Below are positions 25,854-34,955 of a stretch of 64,000 nt of DNA, piece after piece. The stretch comes from Adhaeretor mobilis (GTDB lineage: Bacteria; Planctomycetota; Planctomycetia; Pirellulales; Lacipirellulaceae). The stretch lies in NCBI RefSeq assembly GCF_007741515.1, contig NZ_CP036263.1, positions 2,109,501-2,173,500 on the forward strand, in the 5' to 3' direction. Position 1 is the stretch's first letter. Every line of letters begins with the position of its first letter. The notes under the pieces are model-generated. The model was given only the letters and a program-made list of their open reading frames with translations, had not been told where the DNA came from and did not search any database. Both the position numbers and the translations under genes were made by a program.

Positions 25854-25889
25854 TCAAGCCGAAGAGCGCACGCTCGCGGCTTGATTTTT
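25854..25889 (+). terminator. Rho-independent terminator after the PEP-CTERM gene
   Basis: An 8-bp perfect stem TCAAGCCG (25854-25861) pairs with CGGCTTGA (25877-25884), followed by five T. The loop contains a second perfect stem, GAGCG-CA-CGCTC. It lies about 75 bp after the stop codon at 25778, on the same strand. It is the clearest terminator in the window. Confidence 0.85.
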
Positions 25890-26085
25890 ATCGTTCGAAT
25901 TATCAAGGCCACCCACTCTTCCTGCCAGTAGTTTTGCCGTAGGTTTCTATTCTGCACTAGGTGTTAGTCCCAACGCATCAGGACTTGAATTGGCGGGCCT
26001 TGTTTCCGCCCCATGCTAAGCACACCCGACTGAAGAATAAGACGGGACAACACAGTAGCGCACGTGAGGGTGCAAATACCCGTGT

Positions 26086-26520
26086 TTGCGAAACGAAGCC
26101 GAGAAAGGTTTTCAGGATCGACAGTTACCGATCACTCCAGATTTTACTGAGTGGCTACTTCTCACTCCCTCAGAGCGGAGGATGGGGAGTGTCTTTGTTG
26201 TTGCTGAGCAGCAAAAGAGGCTTGATACTGTTAGTAAGACGATTACTAAGATAGGCAAGGAATCGCGTGTCGTTGTAAATAAAGAGCAAAGTAAGTTTGC
26301 TTCTGCCCATGACCTGAGGAGAGCTTTTGGTACGCGTTGGGCGGCGAGAGTGCAGCCCGCTACTTTAAGAGAAATCATGCGGCACTCGTCTATCGATACG
26401 ACAATGAAATTCTACGTTGATCTGAACGGAGAATCGGTAGCGAGTGAGCTGTGGGGAAAAGAAACGCCTTCTCAGGGTGGTGTGAATTCAAAGCTTTTCC
26501 TTGGGCGCTTGCATACCTAG
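26086..26520 (+). pseudogene. Truncated tyrosine recombinase (C-terminal catalytic part)
   Basis: About 144 codons encode the second half of a phage-integrase-type catalytic domain: HDLRRAFGTRWAARV (His-x-x-Arg), REIMRHSSIDTT (third box) and the nucleophile Tyr in MKFYVDLNG. The first catalytic Arg box and the whole N-terminal DNA-binding domain are missing. The sequence becomes recognisable only from the K.RQLPITPDF segment onward, and upstream frames show no matching motif. It cannot be active alone. It lies directly upstream of the Pycsar-type genes on the same strand and marks past integration. A recombinase-tail-like relic lies on the other side of those genes at 28.2 kb. Confidence 0.75.
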
Positions 26521-26718
26521 GGAAGGCAATCTGCTGGAATTTTGTTTGTCGAGCGACTACTCCTGAACAACTGGATTTTTCGGCAAGGAAGCCTATGCAT
26601 GGTGGTGGCGTTCTAGTTGCATCGAATGCCACATGCTAGTATGCATGGATATTCAAGCAGCCCTGCATTCGAACCGCTGAAACACGCAATACGCACGACG
26701 AGAACAAGGACGAGATTG

Positions 26719-27558
26719 ATGATAGCAAGTTTAGACGAGGTGTTTGACTTCGCCAAAGAACAGTACAAGCAGGCAAAGGAAGGGGCTGACAAGATTGTCT
26801 TTCCAGTTGAGAAGTATTCACGCGAATTTAGCATGAGCGAAGGCAAGGAGAGGGGAGGTGTTACTATTAATGCTTCTGGACATAGCATCACCGATTTGCC
26901 TCAATATGACATCCTTAAGAATGCAACAGGTCTCTCAGCTTGGGCTGCCATACTCAACGTTGACCTTCGCTATTCGTCTCAGATAGCAATGGAATACGGG
27001 GCCGAGAAAACGTTTCTGCTGATGCATACCTATTTACCAACCATGGCTTTCCTGGTGGAAAAAGGCGGTGGCAATACGGTTGGCTTGCGCGGAGATGGTC
27101 TATTTGCTGCTTATGGAGTAACTGAGCTGGATGGGGAGAAGGAAGTTGTTGATGGTCAGGCGGCGGCAAAGGCAGTTCAAGAAGCCACGGATAGCGGCAA
27201 GGCAATGATCGAAGCGGTCGAGGATGTCCTATCTGCAGTTCTGAAAGATGAGCGGCTGGGGGATCTGAAGATCGGTGTGGGCGTTGACGTCGGCAGTGTT
27301 GTGATTACAAGAATAGGTCTCAAGAGCGCAAGTGAAGTGACAGCTTATGGCCCGACGGTCAATCGTGCTTGTAAAAAACTTGCAGCAAAGGCAGTAAATA
27401 AAATTCATGTATCACAGGCTGCGGAACGCATGTTTCCGCAGTCAAAAGGGGGAAAGGTCAAGTTCACCAAATTTGATGGTTATTTTGAGATGCACTATCC
27501 CTCAGATGTGCGTATGCTCGACGGAGAATCAGACAGAAGATCGGGGAGTCGAAGATGA
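26719..27558 (+). CDS. Pycsar-type nucleotide cyclase (PycC-like)
   Basis: This 279-residue class III nucleotide cyclase homolog starts at MIASLDEV, supported by AAGGA eight bases before the ATG; open frame continues upstream without a ribosome site. The cyclase domain (about 70-240) has metal aspartates Asp82 (ILNVDLRYSS) and Asp126 (LRGDGLFAAYG). A TAYGPTVNRACK segment (209-219) contains the conserved Asn215, with Lys219 where cyclases often have Arg. The next gene overlaps by four bases (ATGA) and encodes a Pycsar-effector-like membrane protein. In Pycsar defence the cyclase makes cCMP or cUMP on phage infection. The pairing and domain layout support that role here; base specificity cannot be read. 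Confidence 0.85.
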   Translation: MIASLDEVFDFAKEQYKQAKEGADKIVFPVEKYSREFSMSEGKERGGVTINASGHSITDLPQYDILKNATGLSAWAAILNVDLRYSSQIAMEYGAEKTFLLMHTYLPTMAFLVEKGGGNTVGLRGDGLFAAYGVTELDGEKEVVDGQAAAKAVQEATDSGKAMIEAVEDVLSAVLKDERLGDLKIGVGVDVGSVVITRIGLKSASEVTAYGPTVNRACKKLAAKAVNKIHVSQAAERMFPQSKGGKVKFTKFDGYFEMHYPSDVRMLDGESDRRSGSRR

Positions 27559-28049
27559 GCGAAAATACAGACGGTTTTTTGTGGAGCGTTCACGGATACT
27601 TGAATGAATACATTCGGTTTGCAGACACGAAGGCATCAGCTGTCATTGCCTGGTCAGGAGCTTTCCTTGGGACGCTCGTTGCAACGGATTGCCATGGGCA
27701 GATTTGGGGCGAAAAGTTCTTTAGCTATTGGGTGACATGTATGACGCTCGGCGCATTCGTGCTACTAGGACTTGCGTTCATATTTGCAATAGTCGTTGTT
27801 GCCCCTAGCTTAAGTTTCGACAAGCAGGCCAAGCAAGGCTTCATCTACTGGGAATCGATACGGCAGTTCGAGTCCGGTATAACCTACTCAGGAGCAGTTA
27901 GCAGTTGCAACGACCTTGGTGAGCGTGTCGCACAGCATAATTACGAGCTAGCGGACATTGCGAGGAAAAAGTTTCGCTTGGTCAATTGGAGCATTCGGCT
28001 AGCAGCTGCGGGCTCGGTTTTGGGCGTCTTAACTATTTTCTGTGCATAG
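27555..28049 (+). CDS. Pycsar effector membrane protein (PycTM-like, DUF5706)
   Basis: This 164-residue protein has three predicted membrane helices at about 27-45, 60-83 and 143-162. Family signatures are NEYIRFADTKASAVIAWSGA at the start and QHNYELADIARKKFRLVNW before the last helix, matching the Pycsar effector domain (DUF5706). In described Pycsar systems the TM effector binds the cyclic pyrimidine nucleotide made by PycC and damages the inner membrane, stopping phage spread. The ATG overlaps the cyclase stop codon (ATGA), which implies translational coupling. No third gene of the module and no terminator follow. Confidence 0.85.
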   Translation: MSENTDGFLWSVHGYLNEYIRFADTKASAVIAWSGAFLGTLVATDCHGQIWGEKFFSYWVTCMTLGAFVLLGLAFIFAIVVVAPSLSFDKQAKQGFIYWESIRQFESGITYSGAVSSCNDLGERVAQHNYELADIARKKFRLVNWSIRLAAAGSVLGVLTIFCA

Positions 28050-28197
28050 CTACGAGGCCTGCCAGGGTAATTCAAGTGAGCTTGGGTCTAGCCTGTGAGA
28101 TGTGGCACAGGGTGACCTGTGCGGTGACTCTCCCCACTGGGAGAAGAAGCATGACACTCAAGAGCGTAGCGTAAGTGTCCTAGCTGCAACATGTTAC

Positions 28198-28422
28198 AAA
28201 GTGCTCCCTGTAGGAATCGAACAACATCAAGGATTACCGGAAGAAACGGCAGTTTCCGATTCAGGCGGCGCAGAATGCGGCGCAGTTGGCGCACAATCGG
28301 CCAAAGTGGATGCCGATTTGGCCGAGCTAATCGACCACTGGGCAGACCTCCCCAATGCAGTGAAAGCGGGCATTCTGGCAATGGTGCGGGCTGGGGAATA
28401 CATAGATAGCTCCCCATTATAG
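28198..28422 (+). pseudogene. Relic resembling a tyrosine recombinase C-terminal tail
   Basis: The open frame reads KVLPVGIEQHQGLPEE, then GGAECGAVGAQSAK and VDADLAELIDHW, then LPNAVKAGILAMVRAGEY and a stop. This Ala-rich DLA...W..LP.AV.AGILAMV pattern is the kind of tail that follows the catalytic domain of planctomycete tyrosine recombinases (from memory). No catalytic motif precedes it in frame. It is similar at DNA and protein level to the frameshifted relic at 17.6 kb. With the truncated recombinase at 26.1-26.5 kb it brackets the Pycsar-type genes. Confidence 0.5.
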
Positions 28423-29200
28423 GTCCTCCGCAGGGGTACACCGTGGGGGCTACGCAGAGAGCCGAGCATGCGTGATATCGATCTAGAAATTTGTCGGTCG
28501 TTTCCCAACTTCATCTCTGTTCGTGAGTGCCAATCCTGGGTAGACGACCCCGAATTTCGCTATCGGTGAAAGATCATCGTTACTGCGATGCTTCCGTGTG
28601 AAGTCTCGGCTACCGATCTGGCCGGCCCGTACTGTATGACGTGAAACAATCACACGACTTCTCGTCATTGAAAGTAACCCAGCAAATGGACATCTGGCGG
28701 TGCAAGACTCTATAGATTGTTCGCGAAGCGATCTGGACGCGTTTGCGTACAACCTAACCCTCACCATCACGAGCCGCTCGAGTCACCGAGCAGGTATGCT
28801 TCCCACGGAGATCGGCTTTGAAGCAACGGCACAAACTCTGAAGTTTTTCAGACGTTCATTGATACACCGAACTGTCGCAGTCATGACGATCGGCTAATGC
28901 TGTGTGAACAACGCATTTGTAAAGTGCCAAGCGTTGTTGCAGCTGCTAGCAGGAAGGCACTGTACAAACTTCAGGAGGTCAGCTTTTCCAACTGACGAGA
29001 TGAAATCCAGAACTGGATCAAGGAATGTTCCTTTCGAGCCAAGTCCATCTCACCAAGGCGAGTTTTGATTCAATTCTGTGTGAGATGAGCGAGGTCAAGC
29101 GTTCAGTTAGTTGTCACTGTCAAAATGGCTTTCGGCTTGGGATAGTCCGGTCGAGTCAAACTGATACCAATGTTGGAGTAGCGATTGAATTACCGACGAT
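28423..29200. other. Long intergenic region, no gene recognised
   Basis: This 778-bp stretch follows the recombinase relic. Short frames on both strands (for example 28483-28770 minus) have composition unlike proteins and no ribosome sites. No RNA, terminator or strong repeat is seen until the dispersed element that begins near 29201. It is probably decayed DNA of the accessory patch. Confidence 0.35.
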
Positions 29201-29341
29201 CCCAGCGCAGGAAGTTATCACCGACGCGGGAATCGTCGTTGGATGACTTGCTGTAGATCATGCACCCTCGCTGACCGCGAGAACTCGCCATGTCTCGATT
29301 CCTCAGGAGATTGCATCCTGACATATCTTGGAAATGGGCTT
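29201..29341 (+). repeat. Dispersed repeat, copy A
   Basis: About 140 bp align, with roughly 70% identity by eye, to 45390-45526. Shared blocks in order are CCAGCG, ATCACCG, GAATCGTC, GCTGTRGATCA, CACCCTCGCT, ATCGACTCCT-like and GACATAT. Both copies are in the same orientation and lie just beyond the 3' end of a minus-strand operon. The element has no coding frame. Its nature (mobile element end, small RNA or decayed gene) is unknown. Confidence 0.6.
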
Positions 29342-29465
29342 TGCGATAGCCCACGACTTACGGACAGCTACTGGTCAGATGCTCCAAGTAGGTACCTCTA
29401 CTCATGACATAGATTGACTACTGCTATAAGAACATTGTTCTTGGCAACTGTAACTTCCGTGCCTG

Positions 29466-31910
29466 TCAATTCGTTTTTGAGGTTACTGGTTGTACAGCAG
29501 CTTGCTGATCGAGACTAACGCAGAGGCTGAATGCCCATGGACCTTGTCCGTTTTCGACGCGGTACAAGATCTTATTTAATCCTGCTTGGAATCTTACTCG
29601 CCGCATCCCCTCATCGATTCGCCATACTTTCAGCGTGTCGGAACTGGACCAAACGCGGATGTCGTTGATCCAAAGGTCGGACCGGTCGTCGCTTCCGACA
29701 GCGATCCAGGCATCTGTCGCCGACTCGAAATGTAGCTCCGTCCAGGCGTAGTAGATGACGTAATCGCTCTGGAGATGTCGTGGTGCAATTTTGGCTTTTG
29801 TACTTTGATAGAATTCCCATCCGATGAGAGCATCGCTGGCCGAGGAGCGATACTTGGCATCCAGATCAACAAGGCTCTCGGGCGGAAATTGCTTATGGAT
29901 ATTGGCTCGACCGGCATTGTCAAACGGTCCCAAGATGTACCACGTATCCACATACGTCCAACCGGAGCTTGGCACGCCACCCTCGCCGCTGAACCGTCGC
30001 GCGGGCACCGCTCGCGCCATGTCTCGCGGTGACGGGGGTGCCTCCTGTTGAGCGGCGCCGATAGTCGTGGATTTGATCTTCGCTGGAGAGTCAGCCCCGC
30101 CTGCCCCCGCCAGTTGCGCGGGTGGCGACGGAGACTCTGCGCCCTGCCGCCCGCTGCGTTTTGCCATCACGGCTGTCATGTCGCTGACCGCACCGCCTTG
30201 CTCTTCGGCAGATTGGTTATTCTCTCGCGCTGCGTCCTGCTGTCTATCGGCCAATGAGATCTCAAGTCCTTCTTGCTGCACACCGAGAGCTTGGGCCAGC
30301 AAAGACTTGGCAAAGTCGTCCATTGTCTGTGCCTGCTGGTTCGCCTGGGTCAAAGCATCGAGATTGCGCTGCATCGCCGCTTGTGTGCGAGCATTTTGAT
30401 CCAGAGATGCCTCATCCAAATCAGCACGTTCAGGAAGTGCAACACTGACCATCTGACGCGCCTCGCTGGGTGTCATTTGTTGCACCAAAGCCAATTCCGC
30501 CGCTCGAATATCCTTGAACCGCTCTGCAACTTTGCGTTCGAGATCACGTGCGAGTTGGAATGCTTCCTGCGTGGTTGCCAGGTTCGTGGTCGCGGCAGTG
30601 CTGGCGGGGGGGGCCGTCAACTCGAAGGCTTGACTCGCTGCAATCGCTTGTTGCTGAGCCGCGATTGCGTCCGCCAACTTTTTTTTGCTTTGTTCCCCTG
30701 CCGTAGAAATCAACGCTCGCTGTCGATGGATCTCCGACTCTTGGGGCACCGCCTTTCGTTGCTCATTAGCTAGCGCGGTCTCTGTTTCTTTTAACCGCTT
30801 TTCGCTGAGACTGATCCGTCGGCGTGCCACTTCGGCTCGGTGCTCCGCGGTCTTTATTGCGTTCTCAGCGACTTTGGCTTGATGCTGCTGCTTCGCGATG
30901 TTTGTACGACCGTTTTGTTGCTGGCGCAACTTGGTCTTTTCGTTTTGAAGTGCGGCAGACAAGGCGTGCTGGGCAGCAACCTGCTGTGACTTCACGCCCC
31001 CCTGACGAGCCTCTTGCAACTTTGCTTGGGCCGCTTGAACATTCTCGCGAGTCTGCTCGACGGCCTGACCAGCCGCCTGGTGTGCGGCGTTTGCGTCGGC
31101 GAGTTTCTCGGTCTGTGACTCCTGAGCTTTCTTAACCGTCTCGATTCTGGTCTCTGCGGCTAAAAGCTCTTGACGTCGTTGCTCTAACTCTTTCGCGATC
31201 GATTGCAATTGCTCCTGGCGTCGTTCGATTGATTGCTGGCGATGTGTCACTTGACCTTCAGTTTGACGAATCCCCTCGCGCGCCGCGGCCACTTCTTGGG
31301 CGTTCAGACGAGCTGCGGCCAACTGCTGACTGGCGTTCACTTGAAGTTCAATTAGTTGCTCGATTGCTTCAGTCGGGCCACCAGCTAGAACCTGGGCCGT
31401 TGCCATCTCAGCTAGGGCCTTTTCTGCGGTCAGCTGTTCCTCGATTGCCTCATCGCGTGACTCGGTGAGTTGCTGGGAATCGTCAGCCTCAGCGGCTGCT
31501 ATCGCTTTCTCTAGCTTTTCATTCGCGTCCTGTTGAGCCTGCAATGCCCGTTGATGTTCTGCTGTGAGGTCGTCTGCAGCGGACTCAGTCTGTTCAGGAT
31601 ACGCCTCACGCAACTCTTGGGTTTTGGCCGACGCCAGCTCTTCAATCTCGACGAGCGTATCTTCCAGTGACTCAACCGTTCTATTTAGCTCCCGTGCCTT
31701 CAGCTCACGTACCTTGTTGCTGAGCTGTTCCATCCGCTCCACGCTGGTCACACTGGGCGAATTTGCTTTAGTGATTTGCCGTTCGCTCCTAGGCCGCAAT
31801 AGGAACAAAATGACCAACAGCAAGCAAACATGGAGGGCGATCGATCCAACGAGCCAACGAGGCGACGAGGTGCCGCAATAGTGGCTACGCGATGGCTCCT
31901 TCGCATTCAT
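29466..31910 (-). CDS. TonB/TolA-like anchor, long coiled coil and C-terminal beta-sandwich protein
   Basis: This 814-residue protein has one N-terminal membrane helix with a Ser and a His four residues apart (WLVGSIALHVCLLLVILFLL), the same SxxxH spacing as in the TonB anchor that engages ExbB-ExbD. Residues 60-540 are a long Gln/Ala/Glu/Arg-rich coiled coil. A Pro/Ser-rich stretch follows. The C-terminal 140 residues (TYVDTWYILGPFDN, YYAWTELHFESATDAWIAVGSDD, NKILYRVENGQGPW) look like a PA14- or galactose-binding-like jelly roll. No TonB C-terminal domain is seen. It ends the operon after exbB and exbD. Energised movement of a periplasmic rod that grips a glycan or wall is an inference. Confidence 0.8.
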   Translation of the reverse strand: MNAKEPSRSHYCGTSSPRWLVGSIALHVCLLLVILFLLRPRSERQITKANSPSVTSVERMEQLSNKVRELKARELNRTVESLEDTLVEIEELASAKTQELREAYPEQTESAADDLTAEHQRALQAQQDANEKLEKAIAAAEADDSQQLTESRDEAIEEQLTAEKALAEMATAQVLAGGPTEAIEQLIELQVNASQQLAAARLNAQEVAAAREGIRQTEGQVTHRQQSIERRQEQLQSIAKELEQRRQELLAAETRIETVKKAQESQTEKLADANAAHQAAGQAVEQTRENVQAAQAKLQEARQGGVKSQQVAAQHALSAALQNEKTKLRQQQNGRTNIAKQQHQAKVAENAIKTAEHRAEVARRRISLSEKRLKETETALANEQRKAVPQESEIHRQRALISTAGEQSKKKLADAIAAQQQAIAASQAFELTAPPASTAATTNLATTQEAFQLARDLERKVAERFKDIRAAELALVQQMTPSEARQMVSVALPERADLDEASLDQNARTQAAMQRNLDALTQANQQAQTMDDFAKSLLAQALGVQQEGLEISLADRQQDAARENNQSAEEQGGAVSDMTAVMAKRSGRQGAESPSPPAQLAGAGGADSPAKIKSTTIGAAQQEAPPSPRDMARAVPARRFSGEGGVPSSGWTYVDTWYILGPFDNAGRANIHKQFPPESLVDLDAKYRSSASDALIGWEFYQSTKAKIAPRHLQSDYVIYYAWTELHFESATDAWIAVGSDDRSDLWINDIRVWSSSDTLKVWRIDEGMRRVRFQAGLNKILYRVENGQGPWAFSLCVSLDQQAAVQPVTSKTN

Positions 31911-31936
31911 GGTTTCCTCCGGGATAGGAGAGAGCG

Positions 31937-32347
31937 TCAGTTTGGGTCTGCAACATGAACCGCGACATTGGGAATCGAGCGCATTTTCAATGCCTCCAGC
32001 ACTTTAACCACATGCTCAAACGGTGTTTTCCGGTCTGCGTCGATACGCACCGGTCGTTCCCGCTCGTTCGCAGCGAGCTCGTCAAGTTGGCGCATCAAGA
32101 CACCCGGCGTCGCTGCGTTTCCGTCGAGATACGTGCGACCCGTGATGTCGACCGCAACCACTAGGGTTCGAGGATCTGTAGCGACTTCAGCTGCTTGCAT
32201 TGCGGGCGGCAAATCGAGGGGCAACTGTCGCTCCAACTTTTTCAGTGTCGTGGCTACAAGAAAGAAGATCAACAAGAGGAATACACAGTCGATCAGTGGT
32301 GCCATTTGCGGTTCGACCGATTCTTCTTCGGCAAGTTCGGTTCTCAT
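31937..32347 (-). CDS. exbD: ExbD/TolR family biopolymer transport protein
   Basis: This 136-residue protein starts at MRTELAEEES, whose ATG overlaps the exbB stop (ATGA); a longer frame upstream overlaps exbB and is unlikely. It has a short cytoplasmic N-terminus, one membrane helix with the proton-carrying Asp (MAPLIDCVFLLLIFFLVATTL), and a periplasmic ExbD domain (RTLVVAVDITG, PVRIDADRKTPFEHVVKVLEAL). With ExbB it forms a proton-driven motor in the inner membrane. The coiled-coil gene follows after 26 bp, so the three very likely work together. Confidence 0.92.
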   Translation of the reverse strand: MRTELAEEESVEPQMAPLIDCVFLLLIFFLVATTLKKLERQLPLDLPPAMQAAEVATDPRTLVVAVDITGRTYLDGNAATPGVLMRQLDELAANERERPVRIDADRKTPFEHVVKVLEALKMRSIPNVAVHVADPN

Positions 32348-33171
32348 GGTACGTCCTCGTTGGGAGAGGTCGTAGCCTTGGCAATCGATTCTTTGGGGGT
32401 TGGAGATGGCTCGGCAGGGCTCAGTAACATCCAATCGCTAATCAAGCCGCTGGCTGCTTGGTCCAAGGTCGCGCTGCCAAAGCCGATTTGGCTCTTGAGC
32501 GTCTGGTAGATGAACACGGCTGGAATCGCGATGATCAGTCCCACTGCTGTCGTGACCAAGGCCTTGGCAATGTCATCAGCAAGAATCGACGCATCGCCCA
32601 TGGAGCCGGCGACCGCGACGGTTTCAAACGCACCAATCATCCCTAGCATCGTTCCGAGCAAGCCGAGCAACGGCTCCAGCGTAGCTACGAGCGCGATCGG
32701 AAATAGCCGCTGCATGTGCCGGCGAATTTCACGAGCCGCCACATCTCCAGCCAACTGCGACACAACTTGGTAGCCGGCAGTTCGGTGACGGACGACCTCT
32801 TCGATGACGAGCCCAAAGAGACTGCCGTCCTTTCTTGCCGTTTCGATGAGCTCGTCGTATTTTCCTGCCTTCCATAGTCGATCCGCTTGAGCGACCAAGG
32901 CGGGCGGAACCAACGACTTGCCCCGCAGATGCACGAACCGTTCCATCGCCACCGAAAGTCCAACGATCGAAAGTGCGATTTGCAAGAAGACGGTCACGCC
33001 ACCCTGGCGGAGCTTGTGAACCAGCTCATCGAGTGTGCTGGCCTCCCGTTCGCTCTCCTCTTCAAGAGAGGAATCTGCCGTCTCGTCAGCCGCAACAGAC
33101 TGAGACCATGCTAGGGGCGCTGACAAGCTCCCAATCAGTATAAAAGCAGCCAGTAAGCCAACGAAACGCAT
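32344..33171 (-). CDS. exbB: MotA/TolQ/ExbB proton channel family protein
   Basis: This 275-residue protein starts at MRFVGLLAAF, supported by GGAAGA upstream. It has a signal peptide (about 1-24, cleaved near AWSQS), an acidic linker, a first membrane helix (VFLQIALSIVGLSVAM), and a large cytoplasmic loop. Two further helices with the family motif follow (LEPLLGLLGTMLGMIGAFETVA; ALVTTAVGLIIAIPAVFIYQ). It is the channel subunit that uses proton flow to drive ExbD and a TonB-like partner. The gene overlaps exbD by four bases. The cleaved signal peptide before the first helix is common in planctomycete ExbB proteins. Confidence 0.9.
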   Translation of the reverse strand: MRFVGLLAAFILIGSLSAPLAWSQSVAADETADSSLEEESEREASTLDELVHKLRQGGVTVFLQIALSIVGLSVAMERFVHLRGKSLVPPALVAQADRLWKAGKYDELIETARKDGSLFGLVIEEVVRHRTAGYQVVSQLAGDVAAREIRRHMQRLFPIALVATLEPLLGLLGTMLGMIGAFETVAVAGSMGDASILADDIAKALVTTAVGLIIAIPAVFIYQTLKSQIGFGSATLDQAASGLISDWMLLSPAEPSPTPKESIAKATTSPNEDVP

Positions 33172-33290
33172 CAGGATCTTCCAGGAATGGTGAACTAAAA
33201 CGATAGGCAATGGTGTAGCGTCAGCGATCATGTGGAGCGATCCGCATGAGGTCAGATCGCCGAGCCGAAGCCTAAAACCATAGAAAACAG

Positions 33291-34955
33291 CTAATACCCG
33301 AGGGGCTTCCCTTGCTCATACAAGGCTTCTATTTCTTCGTCTGCGAGCGCTGCATTGTAAATCGCTAGCTCATCCACCATGCCCTGTAAATTACGTACCG
33401 AAAACCAAGGCGTCTTGCGAAAAGGTTGCCCCCAGTTGCCGATTTCGGCGGGACCAATTCGGAGTTTTTTGATGTAGTATTCGTCGGTAATCTCCTGGCT
33501 ACTCACCTGCTCACCATTCAAATAGTGCGAGACTTCCCTGCGGGCTGGGTCATAGACCGAGGCCAAGTGAATCCACTGCCCACTCATAGTGACATCCCAA
33601 ATAGGCTCGCTGTAATAGACCTCATGCAACCCGGCATCCTTGACTTTGGGTCGTTGGATTTCTTGCGTGTCGTCGACCATGACAGAGAACATCAGCCGAC
33701 CGTCATCCAGAACTTGCCAATGCGGCTCGCCATTTTCATAGCCGTCGGTCAAGAACAACGCATTGTAGCGATGCTCTAGGCTATCGATTTTGGCCCAGCA
33801 TGTGAAGGTGAAGGCCGAATACTCGCCATCGATCATGACTCGCACCCGAGAGCCTGGCCGATGAAAACCAAGGCAGGGCGAGCTGGAACCGAAACGACCA
33901 GCAGACTGGCTGACCATGCCAACCAACGCTCCATCGCGTTGCTCGTTGTCGGACGCAGCATTGCGGATCATACGCCCCTCGGAGAGCTCAGGGATTGGGT
34001 AGTAGGCGATCAATCGCTCGTCCAAACGGCGTTTCTCGGAATAAGATTTCCATTGCTTGAAACGTCTTTGCTTGGCGGCCTCGCTGAGCAACCGAAAATC
34101 TTTGACCGTACTAAAGGCTTCGAGTGACTTTTCGTCGCCCTCGCCCTTGAGCCAACTCGACTGACCTGTGACAAGATGGTTGCCATGGTGCTCACCACCG
34201 CGAAGTTCCACTTCACCGTTAAGTACTTCCACGCGAGCATGCTCGCTATCAACGTTTAATGAAAACTCTGTTCCCAGGTCGAAGATTTCCGAATCAGCAG
34301 TTTTCACAGTAAAACCGCGGGCTGCCGGTGGAACATTGGCAAGCAAACGGCCTTTCAAAAATCTCACCGACCAGTCCGATTCCAGTTTCATCTTTGCGGG
34401 GCCTTCCACCAGCAGTCGTGCGCCGCAGAAGAAGTCAATCTCGACAATTCCTTTCTCAAACTCCAGAATCCCAGCCGACAAGACATCTCCGTCGCGATAG
34501 GAAGTCGCGCCGGCGGACCATTCGATATCTACGGAATTGCGGAGGGTAGCGTAGCCAGCGATTGTTCGTTCTTGGTCTATCAGCTGATAGTCGTCGTTAG
34601 GAGTGAGCTGAGCTGTGTGCTGCGAACCCGAACCGTGACCAAGCGTGAAGGCAATGCCACCAACCAACAAGAGGAGAGAGGCGGCTAGGGTAAGCCAGAG
34701 AGCCGAAACAGGCAGCGACCACGCATTCTTACTTGGCATCAGCACGGATCGGTCCTGCTGCCCCTCACCGCTAAGAAGCTGACCACGTTCTTCGGTCGCG
34801 AGTTCTCCAAGGATCTCACTCAGATTCAATGCCCTAAGATACTCATTGCGAACGAGGTCATCCTTTTCAATGGCGTCTTGCAGGCGATCAAAGTCAGCAG
34901 GCGAGATCGACTGGTCGATTGCCGAAAAAATAAGATCGTTTAGGTCTTTGTTCAT
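33291..34955 (-). CDS. FecR domain protein with C-terminal LamG-like domain
   Basis: This 554-residue protein starts at MNKDLNDL, whose ATG overlaps the sigma factor stop (ATGA). It has a cytoplasmic anti-sigma-like N-terminus (FDRLQDAIEKDDLVRNEYLRAL), a membrane helix (LWLTLAASLLLLVGGIAF) and a FecR domain (about 130-260; GARLLVEGPAKMKLESD, TVKTADSEIFDLGTEFSL). A LamG/concanavalin-like sandwich (about 330-550; AFTFTCWAKIDS, MVDELAIYNAALADEEIEALY) follows, of the kind that often binds glycans. It probably controls the sigma factor encoded upstream and may sense a carbohydrate. The gap of about 120 bp to exbB is the largest in the operon. Confidence 0.87.
   Translation of the reverse strand: MNKDLNDLIFSAIDQSISPADFDRLQDAIEKDDLVRNEYLRALNLSEILGELATEERGQLLSGEGQQDRSVLMPSKNAWSLPVSALWLTLAASLLLLVGGIAFTLGHGSGSQHTAQLTPNDDYQLIDQERTIAGYATLRNSVDIEWSAGATSYRDGDVLSAGILEFEKGIVEIDFFCGARLLVEGPAKMKLESDWSVRFLKGRLLANVPPAARGFTVKTADSEIFDLGTEFSLNVDSEHARVEVLNGEVELRGGEHHGNHLVTGQSSWLKGEGDEKSLEAFSTVKDFRLLSEAAKQRRFKQWKSYSEKRRLDERLIAYYPIPELSEGRMIRNAASDNEQRDGALVGMVSQSAGRFGSSSPCLGFHRPGSRVRVMIDGEYSAFTFTCWAKIDSLEHRYNALFLTDGYENGEPHWQVLDDGRLMFSVMVDDTQEIQRPKVKDAGLHEVYYSEPIWDVTMSGQWIHLASVYDPARREVSHYLNGEQVSSQEITDEYYIKKLRIGPAEIGNWGQPFRKTPWFSVRNLQGMVDELAIYNAALADEEIEALYEQGKPLGY

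Noticed and set aside
26617..26718. Extended start of the cyclase at a TTG
   Set aside because: The ATG at 26719 has AAGGA at proper spacing, and the extension is basic and unstructured.
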